Shown piece by piece: positions 1-11,452 of a stretch of DNA of 64,000 nt. Where the stretch lies: NCBI GenBank assembly GCA_009733575.1, contig ML769393.1, forward strand, positions 448,447 through 512,446, given 5' to 3'. Position numbers and translations under genes: made by a program. This DNA comes from Gymnopus androsaceus JB14 (taxonomy: Eukaryota > Basidiomycota > Agaricomycetes > Agaricales > Omphalotaceae). How positions within the stretch are numbered: position 1 is the first letter of the stretch; every line of letters starts with the position of its first letter. The notes below the pieces were generated by a model. That model was not told where the DNA came from. It made no database searches and saw only the letters and a list, made by a program, of their open reading frames with translations.

Positions 1-376
1 AGGAGGGGATATTCTAGACGCTTGCATTCCTTTGGTCAAGCCGTACGGGAGGATCGTTGCTTGTGGAGCGATCACTGGCTACAACGACACATCCAAACAT
101 GTTATAAAGAACTGGACGGAAGTGATCACCAACAGCTTGACAATCCAAGGTGAGTTGACAATGATATAGAAAAGATTTGTGAATGTGCTCAGTCCCCATG
201 TTTAGGTTTCGTTGTGCTACATTTTATGCATCGGATACAAGAAGCCCTGGATTTCATCTCTTTAGCATTGAAAGAGGGAAAACTTAACAGGGGATTATCT
301 CTCTTGCTCTTTTTTTTTTTTTTTATTTTTTTTTTTATTTTAATGCAGAGTTCAAGGGAATCGATGAAATCATAAT
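1..376 (+). pseudogene. Truncated NADP-dependent medium-chain reductase (3' remnant)
   Basis: This is the C-terminal part of a medium-chain dehydrogenase/reductase closely related to the intact gene that follows at 403. The first exon runs to 149 and carries the family segment PYGRIVACGAI. An intron fills 150-205, and a second exon from 206 reads about 30 residues, ending in KEGKLN. From about 290 the expected C-terminus is missing: a T-rich tract (about 309-341) follows, then a short EFKGIDEI-like stretch and a stop at 374-376. The family's usual ending, which the neighbour keeps, is absent. The 5' part lies outside the window. It is probably a decayed tandem duplicate, though a functional protein with an altered tail cannot be excluded. 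Confidence 0.6.
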
Positions 377-402
377 TACTCTCCCTCCAAGTTTAAGCTA
401 TT

Positions 403-1695
403 ATGGTCAAGCAACTCCTCCTCGCTAATGCCCCTAGTGGTATGCCTGTTCCAGAGCTTGGCAGATCCGACTCTACCTTTGAGTTGAAGGAGATCGAGCT
501 GCCAGAGCTCAAAGAAGATCAAGTTTTGGTCCGTTAGCTTTCTCGAACTTTGTAAAGAAATATTATTGACTTGGATGCAGCTCCAAACCATTTTTTTCAG
601 CAATGACCCAGCCCAACGTGGTTGGATTCAAAAGGACCAGGATGCCGATCGTCTTTACATCCCTCCTGTCCGTCCGGGTGACCTCATGCTAGCTGGCGCC
701 CTCTGCAAGGTCCTCAAATCCACTTCTGCTTCTGTCAAAGAGGGTGCTTTGGTGCAAGCATATGTTGGATGGACAGAGCAAGCCGTCCTTGATGCGAAAG
801 CCGTGACTTCTCTTCCTGACCTCCCAGGGTTGAGCCCGAGCGTCTTCTTGGGTGCTCTGGGTGGACCAGGGCTCACTGCTTTCTTCGGATTAAAAGAGAT
901 ATGTAAGTTGGAGGAGGGACAAGAGATTATTGTTTCTGGCGCAGCTGGGTAGGTGGATATCTTGTTCAACACAAACGTTGCTGATTTCAATTGCCTTTAT
1001 AGTGCAACAGGCAACGTTGTCGTACAGCTCGCGAAACACGTTTTCAAGGCTAGCAAAGTGATTGCGATCGCGGGTTCCGATGATAAATGCGAATGGCTAA
1101 AGAAGATCGGCGCTGATGTTGCTTTGTGCGTATCATTTTTTAAATCCTCTTTGCGATTGCTCGTTCTCCTTACGCTCTTTCCTTTGTCTGTAGAAACTAC
1201 AAATCTCCCTCCTTCTCCGCAGATCTAGCTCAGGCTGCAAAGCCTTCCTACGTTGACTGTTACTTTGACAACGTCGGTGGCTCCATCCTTAACGCATGTC
1301 TGTCGTTAATCAAGAAACATGGCCGTGTCGCTGCTTGTGGCGCGATAGCTGCATATAACGATAGGAGCCAGACGGTTTTGGATAACTGGGTCGAGGTTAT
1401 AATGAATCGAATCACTGTTCAAGGTTCTTTACCTTTCTTTGTCTTGATTCGAAGAATCTTTTGACTCATTCAATCGTTCCTCTACTACGTAGGCTTTGTC
1501 GTCATTGACTACTATTCACGCCGGGCTGAAGCTATTGACGTCTTATCCACCGCAGTCAAGGAAGGCAAGCTTTCCGTATCAGGTGGAGAAACCATTGTGC
1601 GATGCACCGAGTTTGAGAAGGTGCCCGAGGTGTGGATGAGATTATTTAGCGGGCAAAATACGGGCAAGTTGGTTACGCAGATCGCTGATTTGTAG
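403..1695 (+). CDS. NADP-dependent medium-chain dehydrogenase/reductase (PTGR / leukotriene B4 dehydrogenase type)
   Basis: Five exons (403-528, 581-948, 1003-1125, 1194-1423, 1493-1695) join in phase to 349 residues, the usual length for this zinc-independent family. The N-terminal substrate domain holds the SNDPAQRGW segment. The Rossmann nucleotide-binding motif reads SGAAGATGNVVVQLAK, near residues 160-175. A YFDNVGG motif follows, and the C-terminus is intact. Such enzymes reduce alpha,beta-unsaturated carbonyl compounds with NADPH in the cytosol; the substrate cannot be told from sequence. No catalytic zinc cysteines are visible, as expected. All introns are 50-70 nt GT-AG. The start at 403 gives the family-like N-terminus MVKQLLLANAP. 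A truncated paralogue lies just upstream, so this is a tandem duplicate. Confidence 0.88.
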
Positions 1696-1815
1696 CAAGA
1701 TTTTTTGAAGCCACTAGTTGATTTGGAAGAATAAACACACTATTATTATCGAATTGATCATCAAGCCACCTCGGGATATCGTTACCCACGGACAATTGCT
1801 TGACTCTCATCTCTC

Positions 1816-3307
1816 ATGTGTTCCCTAGTTGAACTCCCAGAGGAGCTCATCGTTGCCATCGTTCACAATCTATCTTCCGACACGCAAAGTCTACTAAACC
1901 TCTGCTTATCCGGAAATCACTATTCTTCTGGCCATCGCTCGACCTTTAACCTGGAAAAAAGTCACCTTCCATGTTGACTTTGGCGAATGGGCTGATGGGA
2001 TTCGGCTGGTGGAGCACGCATAGTATTTCTCTCTTTACAGCTGATCAGAAACGTGCCGGAAGCGTAGTCTCAGCTAGAATCAAGTTTTCAGGAATTTACT
2101 ACTACAACCCGCTAATAATGGAACCTCTGCAAGAAAGCTTGAAGAAGTTGAGCAACTTGACTCATGCATATCTTTGCTTCTTCGAAGCCTCATCGGGGGA
2201 AACTGATGAAGAAATTCTTTCTCCTCTGGAACTTGTGCTGCAATCACTTCCGCGATTGAAAAACATTTACGTGGATGCATACGCAGCTGGCAAGGAATTT
2301 TTCCTCCGGTGGAGCTTCCTCAGTTGAAGAGCTTGGTTACACGTTATTGTATTCTAACCGCCGGATCTTGGACTTCAGCACAGAATTTGGAGGTTATCGA
2401 ACTATGCGAGGGCAGCGGCGAGGATTATTACTGGAGAAATATCCACAGATCAGACTCATTCCGCTCCTATATGGGTCCCGGTGAGTGGTAACTTGGTTAT
2501 GTTATTCCAAAGCAGCAGCTGACAGAAGCTCAGGCGATGAGAATGACATGGGCATACGTTACCTTCTGAATGAAACGCGCCTCCAAGCTGGATATTTTAA
2601 ACGTCTCAGACGCCTCCATGTCATCTCTGACTTGAAGAGAGGAGAGGAAAGCGTTCCGAAGGCGAAGGCAGAGGATTAATGCTATTACCAGGTTTTTTAG
2701 GGTATGAATGCCTTTTTCTCGTTATTCCTTTGTTGAACGAAGCCTCGTTAGCGAATGCCCGAACTCTTTTATAGCTCTAGAAGAGCTCATCCTTGATTTA
2801 CCCATTGGACCCTCCGAATACGAGGACATTTTGCACTGCATGGCTGTTCCTAGTCTCAAACGTGTCATGATAAAGCCTGAAGAGTTCAACTTATATCATG
2901 TCCAAACGACCTTTGGTCCATCCCAATCAGCACGCTGGGAGAATCTGTCATCTTTAGAAGAGCTCTGGCTACCTTTGGAAGGAAGAGAAGATGAAATTGT
3001 GAGTACACCACTCCGACTTAGGACTTTATATGTTAACCAGATATCCGTGTACTTTTAGGGGATAATCCAGCCCTCACTATCAAAGTTGAAAAACCTAAAG
3101 TGTCTTTACTTTGCTGAAAGTAGAGAATACGACATGGCGGAAGCAGTGACAATACATCTAGGAGCCCAGCTTCCACTACTGGAGGTAGTTTCTTGGGATT
3201 ATTGTTGTTGCTTCAGAATATTTAGGGACCAGGAGGGCATAGTCGAGTCAGTAAGCAAGCAGGAATATCAAAAACCAAAGTGGCAAACATTCGCACCAGC
3301 CCCGTAG
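1816..3307 (+). pseudogene. Decayed F-box protein gene, inverted copy of the 3705-5196 gene
   Basis: The reading opens with an F-box at 1816 (LPEELIVAIVHNLSS) and follows the minus-strand gene at 3705-5196 almost throughout. A one-base insertion near 1920 shifts the frame right after the GNH of the F-box. A second shift lies near 2300-2320, between the KEFF and ELPQLKSLVT segments. The later blocks (CPNSFIALEELILDLPIG at about 2757 and MKNLKCLYF at 3086) are still readable but in separate frames. With two lesions in a gene whose paralogue is intact, I call it a pseudogene. Splicing cannot restore the first shift. It may still be transcribed towards its convergent partner. Confidence 0.7.
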
Positions 3308-3704
3308 TACTGGGTAAAGATCTATCTGTATATATACCTCTCAACTACAAATTCAATCTGTTTTATGATCGTTTCTCTAATTCATATCAACGGGGACTGT
3401 TCTTCTTAGCACAAAAGTCTTACCGTGACTATAAGTATAATAAGCAGACGAATGAAAACCCTTCGCTCCGGCGGGGTAGTAAGTCGAACAAGATGAAGCG
3501 TGTGGCATTATTCGAATAAAGCATGTTTTCTTTTGCTTCACCCTCAGGATTACAAAAGTCGTACGCGCTACGTGATTACATTAGAGACCTTGTCTGTACT
3601 TGTTGTATAGTTTTGGCCTGCTACATAGGACAGGCTGCAGACAACAATATTTACCTCGGGCCTGCTATTAGTGACGCAGCTCCATCTAGAGTCGATTCCC
3701 GCTT

Positions 3705-5196
3705 CTATGCTGCTGTAGTCGGCGAGAATGTCTGCCATTTTGGTTTTTGATATTCTTGCTTGATCACCGACTTGACCATGCCTTCCTGGTCCCTGAGAAC
3801 TTTGAAGGAATAATAATTCCAATAGACTCCATCCAGTTGTGGAAGATGAGCTCCCAGGTGCATCGTCACTCCTTCCGCCATGTGATCTACATCTGCGTAG
3901 TATTCTCTATTTTCCTCAAAGTAGAGACATTTTAGGTTCTTCAAATGTGATAACGCGAGGCAGATTATCCCCTACAAGGAGATGAATATCAGGTTATGTG
4001 CAAATCCTAAGGAGTGAGTAGTATACTCACGACTTCTGCTTCCCTTAATCCTTCCAAAGGTAGCCAAAACTCCTCAAGAGATGTAAGCCTCTCCCACGTC
4101 CGACGGGGTGAGGTGAAGATGGTTTCAATGTAACCGAAGGCAGTATCTTGAAGCTTTACCATGAGACGTCTGAGGCCAGGAACAGTCATGCCGTCCAAGA
4201 CGACCTCGTATTCTGGGATTGTGAAGGGTAATTCTAGGATGAGTTCTTCCAGGGACGTAAGAGAGTTCGGGCACAACTAATGACATGACCTTAGCCATGC
4301 AGTATTATAATTGAGTAAACGAGCAAGGGATCATACCGTAGAAAATTCGACGATGTGAGCAATATCCAAGCACTCTTCATTCTCATCCAGTTCGGAGACA
4401 ATGTGGAGGCGTCTGAGATGGTTAAAATAACCAGCATGGAGTAAACCTTCGTTTAGAATATAACCTGTGCCCATGGTTTCCCCATCATACCCTGAAGTTT
4501 TGTTAACTGTGAATTCAGGAGAAACTATTCATACTCACCCATAAAGGAACGAGATGAGTGCAGCTTGTGAATATTTTCCCAGTAATACCTCGCCCCGTAA
4601 CCCCCACAGAGTTCCATAACCTCCAAATTCCGCGCTGAAGCCCAAAGCTCAGCGACGTTTGGACTGCAATAGCTTGTAACCAAGCTCTTCAACGGAGGAA
4701 GCTCTATCGGCGCGATAGGCTCCTCGCCAGCCCCGTATCCGTCCACATAAACGCTTTTCAACGACGGAAGTGATTGTAACACCACTTCTAAAAGAGAAGG
4801 AGTGCCGTCCGTTGAAAATACTTCGAAGAAACTAAGGTAGGCATGATTCAGATTGGTCAACTTTTTCAAGCTTTCTTGAAGGAGCCCAATTATCGGCTGG
4901 CCGTAGTTGTAAATTCCTGAGAACTTGATTCTAGGTGAGATTACGCTTTTAGCGCGTTTCTGGTCAGCTGTAAAGTGGAAGATGCTACGGGTGGTCCACC
5001 AATCAATATCATCAAAGGAAATCCATTCGTCTAAGTCGACATGGAATGTGACTTCTCTCCAGGTTAAAGGTCGAGCGATGGCGAGAAGAATATGGTTTCC
5101 AGCTAAACAAAGGTTTAGCAGACTTTGCTTGTCAGAAGATAAACTATGAACGATAGTAGTGATGAGCTCCTCTGGCAGTTCAGCTAGTGAGGACAT
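3705..5196 (-). CDS. F-box protein with leucine-rich C-terminal part
   Basis: Four exons on the minus strand (5196-4539, 4491-4337, 4276-4031, 3971-3705) join in phase to 441 residues. An F-box lies at the N-terminus (LPEELITTIVHSLSSDKQSL, about residues 7-30). It would bind Skp1 in an SCF ubiquitin ligase. The rest has loosely repeated leucine-rich segments such as SLKSVYVDGY and SLEELILELP, a likely substrate-binding surface. The substrate is unknown. I chose the ATG at 5196 because it sits just before the F-box; an upstream in-frame ATG at 5238 would add 14 hydrophobic residues. A decayed paralogue faces it on the other strand. Confidence 0.75.
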
Positions 5197-6135
5197 GAGA
5201 GGGAATATGAAAACTACAACGCTTGAGCTGTCGTGCATTTATCAATCTTTGAGTTTGTATTGATCTTGCGTTTGTGACATGGCATGCCAAATTGGCTGTG
5301 CACGAAACAATTATCGGTCAACACCGGGTCAACAACTGGAGTGCCTCGGGAGTGCCTGCGATGATCGACGGTTAAGGTAAAAAGACATTTGGAGCGAGCG
5401 TACGCTAAGGCTTTCATCGTCAGCTCGGAGAAAGCAGATTTTGAATCTCAACGAGTACCAGGATACTCACACTATAAATTCTTGTCCGCACCTTCAGCGT
5501 GGAGTCCGACATCCAACTATCACCATTATAAGGGTAGGTAAGGGCGGTTTACATGACATGTTTCCTTCGAAACAACCGAGGCGCTGAGAGTGGATCATAG
5601 AGGCCTTGTACCTCGCCACCGGCTTTGATCAGCTGTCAGATAGTAATAGTGAGTCGGAAGAGGAAACATTGAACCTACCGCTATGAGATCCGGTTGCTTT
5701 TTCTGCTAATGCATATGCTGTTCAGATAGTGAGCTGCTCGACCGCAACTAACTCACTCAGCTTAGCGTTTGGAACCAGTCTGACTCGATCGCGGAGTGCC
5801 GCCTTGAGCTCTAGCGGCTGAAGTATCTCTTGTGGAAACCGATAGTCAAGATAACTGAGAATATTCTTACTTTTTTTTTTTTCTGCGGCAGACAGGGGAC
5901 AGGATATCGTTCAAAATGGCCCGGTCGATATGGGCATGAGACAAATTTTGGGACATGCTGTTCGCCTCTATCCTTTAACAGTCCAAACTGATTTGTCTAT
6001 GAATATTGCTAGCCTATTTCAATAAACCTATTTGGCGAGATGATGAGAGTTAGAAGCAAAAATGGGCAAAGGATCGGAACGGGCCGATCAGTCACGTTTG
6101 CTTTCTCCCTACTCACTCACTTGCTCCCTCCGACA
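5197..6135. other. Intergenic region between divergent genes
   Basis: About 940 bases lie between the start of the minus-strand F-box gene and the plus-strand gene at 6136. A minus-strand stretch near 5700-5840 reads PLELKAALRDRVRLVPNAKL in one frame but is soon interrupted. It may be a gene remnant, but I cannot name it. A T-run sits at about 5872-5882. Promoters for both flanking genes are presumably here. Confidence 0.35.
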
Positions 6136-9100
6136 ATGGCAACCCTGACCAAAGTCAAGCCTGAAAGGGAGGTCATTCTTTCACTAGCTTCTTCGGTTCC
6201 TACACCATTTCCAAAAGAGATTTTGGCAGTCAACAGCTCCTCAGCAGATGTAGAACAGCACCCACAGCAACAGGAGTTGGAAGTAGGTCCTTCAAATATT
6301 TCCGAGGCCACAGAAAGGCAAGAAAATGGTTCATTGGTGAGAATATATATCAAAATGTCAACCCGTTTGCTCAAAATATTATAACAGCATGAACTAATGC
6401 CATCGATTATACATGTCGAACGAGCTTGTACAATGGCTTTAAACAATCTGCTTTCTGTTCCTGTAAGGTGGAAAACAATTGTCCCAGATCGTCGCCATTC
6501 CATGCCCAATTCTCCCCAGTCTTCTTCTCAAGCTGAAGAGGAGTCTTCTTCTTCCGCACTTCATACTCTCGTTTCTAACCTTCGCAGTCGTTGCACTGAA
6601 GAAATGATTCAAGCTTCGCCTTCAGAATCTGATGCCGACCTTATCCAGGAGCTCCGTACCCGCGTAGAAGAAATATCTTCATCTCTCGCGTCTTCCGACG
6701 TCGAACTCGTTAGAGTACTCATCTCACTTCTCTCTCATTTACATCGTCTCTCGGTCCTCGTAAACCCCTCTTCACCCAGCCAGATCACTCCTTCATCCTC
6801 TTCATGGAACGTCGCCGAGCCAAACGATTCCACCAATCTTTTTGACAATCTCAAGCGTCAGCTTAGCGATTTTCAGGTGGAACGGTTGACAACCCGGCAG
6901 GACGTTGTGCCTCGAGGTTCCAAGCCTGTTTTGGCAGTAGAGGCTGCTCTTCTCTGGGAACAAATTGACCAAGAGCTCGATCGGGTCGTTTCAATGTGCA
7001 AAGAACGGACCGACTATCTTTCGTGCGATCCTCCAGATTACGAGTACGACACTCTGCCCGTCTATGATCATGAGTCACGGTCCTCTATCGATGACTATGA
7101 CCAAAAGTCGCGAAATCAGCTTTCCCAGTCTCCAGTCATTCCTGGCGGGCAAATGTCCGAGAAGAGGAAACTCGACTTGGAGGCCGTTACAATGGCAATT
7201 GACAGGTTATATCTGGTCGCGCCACAGCTGCATAATCAGCGTGTCGAGCTCAAGTCGACCAAGGTTGCACAGATGGAGAAAGCCAGGAGTCAGGGCTCTG
7301 TAACTACTTCACGTTCAGCCGGAAAGCAGAAGGAGCGCGAACGTGATGTAAAAGATCTGGAAAACATGTTGGAGCTTATCAATAAGGCGTCGGGGAGATC
7401 GCTGACGGATCAATCCGTCATCTTGAATGATGGAATGAAGATGAGGCTCGAGAGAGCTCGTCAACGCGACATGGCCAAGGTAAAGCCTTTCCTTTTGGTA
7501 TATCTTCTGTACTGACTCCATTGGTAGCGCGAAGCCTTTGTTGATCACCTTGCGGAGCACTCCAGTGCTGGTCGTCTGCATGATCAAGATGCGCTGTTGC
7601 AGAAAAAGGCGAAGGATCCTGAAGCAATGCTTTCGCTTCCTGAATTTATTCGGGAGGCAGTTCCACCTGATTCATTGAAGATTCAGAACCCGCAAACCAT
7701 GCTCACTCTTCCAGAGTTCATCAAGGAAGTGCCTTTACCACATCTTGTTTCATCGTCATCGCGGTCCTCTAGCTCATCGTCAGTGACGACGACGACGACG
7801 CCGCCGCCGTCTTCAGGGGGAGCATTGGCTCGTCTCAAATCCAAGTCAAAGAACAGAGACAGGAGCATGTCTGCGCCTCCTTTAGCCTGGCTGAGAAGCT
7901 CATCCTCCAAGTCGAGCCTCCGCGAGTCACAGTCTCAGCCGAAGATTCACGGAGACGCGTCATCTAAACGTGAGTATCGGTACTCCTCTCTATTTTCAAA
8001 AGTCTCATATCTTTTCCAGTGTCATTTGACGTCAACTACGTGGCCGAGTTCCACGAAAATCTCCAGCACATTCTAGTTTTCTTTACAGTTACTGGAGCGC
8101 AGCCCGGGGTTGACCTCGAAGCCGAGGTCGTACCTTCCTTTTCCGACAATCAAACTGACGATGGCGACCGTCTCATTATCAAAAGCGGGTCCAGCCACTC
8201 ACTTCCACTGATTCTTCCCGCTCGCGTGGTACCGGGAAAGCAAGAAATCAAAGTACAGAGTGCACATTTTGAAATCAAACTCTCGACCTTATCTTCGCCG
8301 TCTCCGTCAGAATGTGGTCCACTTCTTGACGCTACACAGCTTTCCAACGCAAACCCTACGAGCTTCATATGCTCTTCTTGTTCGTTACAACTTGTCCAGT
8401 CGTCTCAGATACAGTACCGCGACTTGCCATCGGAGCACTGGGAGGAACTTGTCGACGCATGGATGTGTCATTCATCGCAGACTCTGAACGAGAATGTGAT
8501 AAAGAACGGGCGTAGCGGATTCTGGCCGGGTCCAGATCAGGCGCTTGTCGGGGGCAGTTACATTCTTTTTGAAGAGTCTTCCATGACAAAAGACAATTTG
8601 CATCCTGCGACATGTAAGGTGAGCTTAAAGTCCTTTTTATGTACCTTTCTTCGGACGATCAAGAAGACCGGCGTTGGCAAACTCTACCAGCGGCTAGGGA
8701 CTCTGGGGCTGTAAACCGCTCCCTCGTGTTCAGGTTAGCGGCTCTGGGATTCTGGCTTTATCGGTTGATACAAAGCGTCCAAGATTGAGATCGACTCTGT
8801 CGTTTCACCACTCGTTAAAACAACTCTCGTGTTATGAGGCTCACGTCTCGGGAGCTACTTCTGAGAATACATTTCATTTTCTCGTCTTTTTTTTTTTGAT
8901 TACGCAAAGCTAACTATTTTTCTTTCCCTTTTCAAGAAGGGTGATGAGCATCGTCTGGTCCGATGCTTATGTGGATCCGTTTTGGGCCGGTGTCAGGAAC
9001 ATCCATCTCATCCTAACAAGATCACCGCATACAAGATTCTCAAGTTCGCCATTCGACCTGTTAGCGCCTCTTCAGAGTATGCTGTGTTTCTACGCTGCGT

Positions 9101-9660
9101 GATTTGGAATAAAAGTGCTCATGATTCGTAGACCTTTCAGGATCCCATTGTCCGCGTTTATTGTCGAGGATATGGCCGAATTTGTTCAAGCGCATGCCTC
9201 TTATCGATTTATTATTTCTGACGAAGAAGATGAACGACCTCGCATTCTTGTGCGTACTGTTTTCCACAGTTCATGCCGTCTTTACTGAACGCTGTGATTT
9301 AGATCTGGCTATTCAAGCCCAACCTTCAGCTCGCGTACTCTGCTTCGAAACGTTACGCGATCCCCAAAAGTAGTTCGATGAATGCAGCCAAGGTGCTTTA
9401 TAAACTCATAGGTCCATCGGAAGGGAATCTGGATCTTAAAACGTACGTCGTGTCTTTCATTATCTGTCGATGATCACTTATTTGTTATACCTTGTAGTAT
9501 CTTGGACAAATACCCCGGATTCCCTCAAGCAGAATATCTCTTCTACCCGATGGATACTTGTCGGAGGTTAGCTGTTCTGCTTAGGGAAAGCAACACAACT
9601 TATCCTGAGAACATGCGAACCATGACTGGGCTTGAAGTGGGATGGTTACAACGAGCTTAG
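6136..9660 (+). CDS. Long protein with C-terminal HECT_2 / UBE3D-type (E2-binding E3 ligase) domain
   Basis: Eight exons (6136-6336, 6388-7479, 7528-7969, 8020-8618, 8937-9076, 9132-9249, 9303-9442, 9498-9660) join in phase to 964 residues. The last 400 or so residues carry hallmarks of the UBE3D family: SFICSSC, the RDLPSEHWEELVDAWMCH block, RCLCGS, and a C-terminus ending GLEVGWLQRA. UBE3D proteins bind E2 enzymes such as UbcH10 and act as unusual ubiquitin ligases. The N-terminal 550 residues are low-complexity and charged, with two copies of a LSLPEFI/LTLPEFI motif near 7630 and 7700 and a Ser-rich stretch; I recognise no domain there. The 318-nt intron after 8618 is long for this window. 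A fusion of two genes at the 7970-8019 intron is possible, although that intron keeps the phase. Confidence 0.75.
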
Positions 9661-9986
9661 ACTATAAACTGGTCACCCTCGTCTCTGATCTTAAAAATAT
9701 GTAATTTATTAATATCGTTCGTCTTGGATGATTCTTGGGTGTACTATCATTGCTTAATCTTTTCGGATGGTTTAAACGTTACGTATTTGGATTCCTTTTC
9801 TTTATAATTAAAGTGATGCTATTACTTACAAGTACTAGATACTAGAGTCGCATTTCGATTTTGATTTTCCGTCTCTAAATGAGCTCATATTTCTCGCTTT
9901 GACCGTGCGCGATCACGCGGCTTGTCATCCGAGACGTCAATCAACAAAGCGCTAACCTTCTCTTCATCTACAACCATCACATCGAT
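9661..9986. other. Intergenic region
   Basis: This is AT-rich spacer between the 3' end of the UBE3D-like gene and the secreted-protein gene at 9987. No gene is seen. Confidence 0.4.
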
Positions 9987-10826
9987 ATGCGTTTCTTCAA
10001 TATCCTCGCCTTTTGCAGTGTCCTACCTCTCTTGGCTTTCGCTTGCGAAGGTGATTGTATCACCAACACCACTAAAGAGTTCATCGAGAAGTATAAAACT
10101 CCGATGGATGAGGTCTTGAATCGCACGGTGAGTAGGATCGCTTTGCTCGCCCAACGCCTAAGCTTTATCGTCAACATTGAACTCATTCATTTGCCATAGA
10201 ACCGCCAAATCAACGCGAAATTCCAACTACCCGACTCCACCAATTGCGTCGCACCCTTGGCAGACGACTACAACAAAACCGTCTACAGTATTCTCGAAAC
10301 TGCCATCTTCCCTAATTACTTTCACGGGAAATGCCAGCAGCCTGACGGCAAAGGCGGGTTTGCTGATCCACCTGGATGTCCCAATCCCGACTGTCCCGTT
10401 GTGTGTGGCACCCCAGGGTCTCTCTGTCACTTCTACTCCACCTTGATCTCCATCGTATTCAAAACTCACCAGGGTATCTATACTAATCTTACTATGCCCG
10501 GCGCCCCCGCGCGAGAAAAAGTACGAAGTTGCATTCAAAACGCCATACAGCGTTGCTCGAAGTCTCCTCGCGACGGTGTTAGCACCTCTAGGCCGTTTTC
10601 AAGACTATTTGCCGCCCGCTTTCCTCTCGTCTACCGGGAAGAGGCGAAATCCCGTCGTAACTCTGGTAGCTGTTACACTCAGGGACCAGATGCAGTGGAC
10701 AAGGATCTCTCTGACATCTTCGATGGGATTCCGAATATATGGTCTGAAGTATGTGACGAGGAGAATCATCTTGAAGGCTGCAGCTGGGAGGGTTATATGA
10801 AGCCGTTCATTCTGTCGTTTCCTTAA
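9987..10826 (+). CDS. Small secreted cysteine-containing protein, function unknown
   Basis: Two exons (9987-10127 and 10200-10826) give 255 residues. The N-terminus MRFFNILAFCSVLPLLAFAC is a clear signal peptide. The mature part has many cysteines (for example GCPNPDCPVVCG near residue 110) and several N-glycosylation sequons (NTT, NRT, NKT, NLT), fitting a protein exported through the ER. I recognise no enzyme motif. The C-terminal half is basic and tolerates other readings, so the end is less certain than the start. Confidence 0.7.
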
Positions 10827-11452
10827 CTCTTCGCACTCTTTCCAAACCATACGACTCGTTCTGTGATTCGTTGTACGTATCCGTGTTTCTATCCTTCATT
10901 CCGTTCTGCATCGCATCGCTATTGTATTCCTAGGCTATCAACATCACTACTGTATACTACTACTGTATTTCTAGACTACTCACATCGACAAGCATCGCTA
11001 CTGTACTACATACTATCGCTCATCATCAACCGCAGTTTTGTGTCCTTTTCAGAATGGATATTCTCTCGACTGAATCTAATGTTTTCAATCGCTAACAGAA
11101 GAATCGTATAAAGACTTTTAAGTCAGACTCTAAACAACGACTCTCTTCAAGTAGGTATAAATCCTGGCTCTTCAAACTTTGGATTGTAAAGACATCCTAG
11201 ATTCCTACGACAAAAGTAGGACTTTGAAAGTGAAAAAAAAACATGTCTAAGTAGTAACGTGTGGTAAATGCAATAAGTGCGATAACGACCTTCATTCCGA
11301 TGCATCCAAGATAGTGTCAAGAAAAATAACAATATACACGGTGAAAAAAAAGAAAATATGCGTGGGGAATCTTAATAGACGATGATATTGAGAGATCAAC
11401 AACGCAACGTTGACCTAGTCTCGGAAACGATACTACCTTCGACCATTCTTCA
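10827..11452. other. Intergenic region between convergent genes
   Basis: The region holds CT-rich and AT-rich spacer after the stop of the secreted-protein gene and the 3' flank of the KRE6-like gene. No gene is seen. Confidence 0.4.

Larger units (their letters stand above)
1816..5196. repeat. Large gene-scale inverted duplication (tail-to-tail F-box paralogues)
   Basis: The plus-strand copy (1816-3307) and the minus-strand copy (3705-5196) encode the same F-box protein in opposite orientation. The centre, about 3308-3704, shows nothing further that I recognise. Corresponding blocks match in order from the outer ends inwards: F-box, TADQKRA, QESLKKL, NLEV, CPNS, NLKCLYF, and KQEYQKPKWQTF near each inner end. 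The arms have diverged enough that one is broken and the other intact. Confidence 0.72.
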
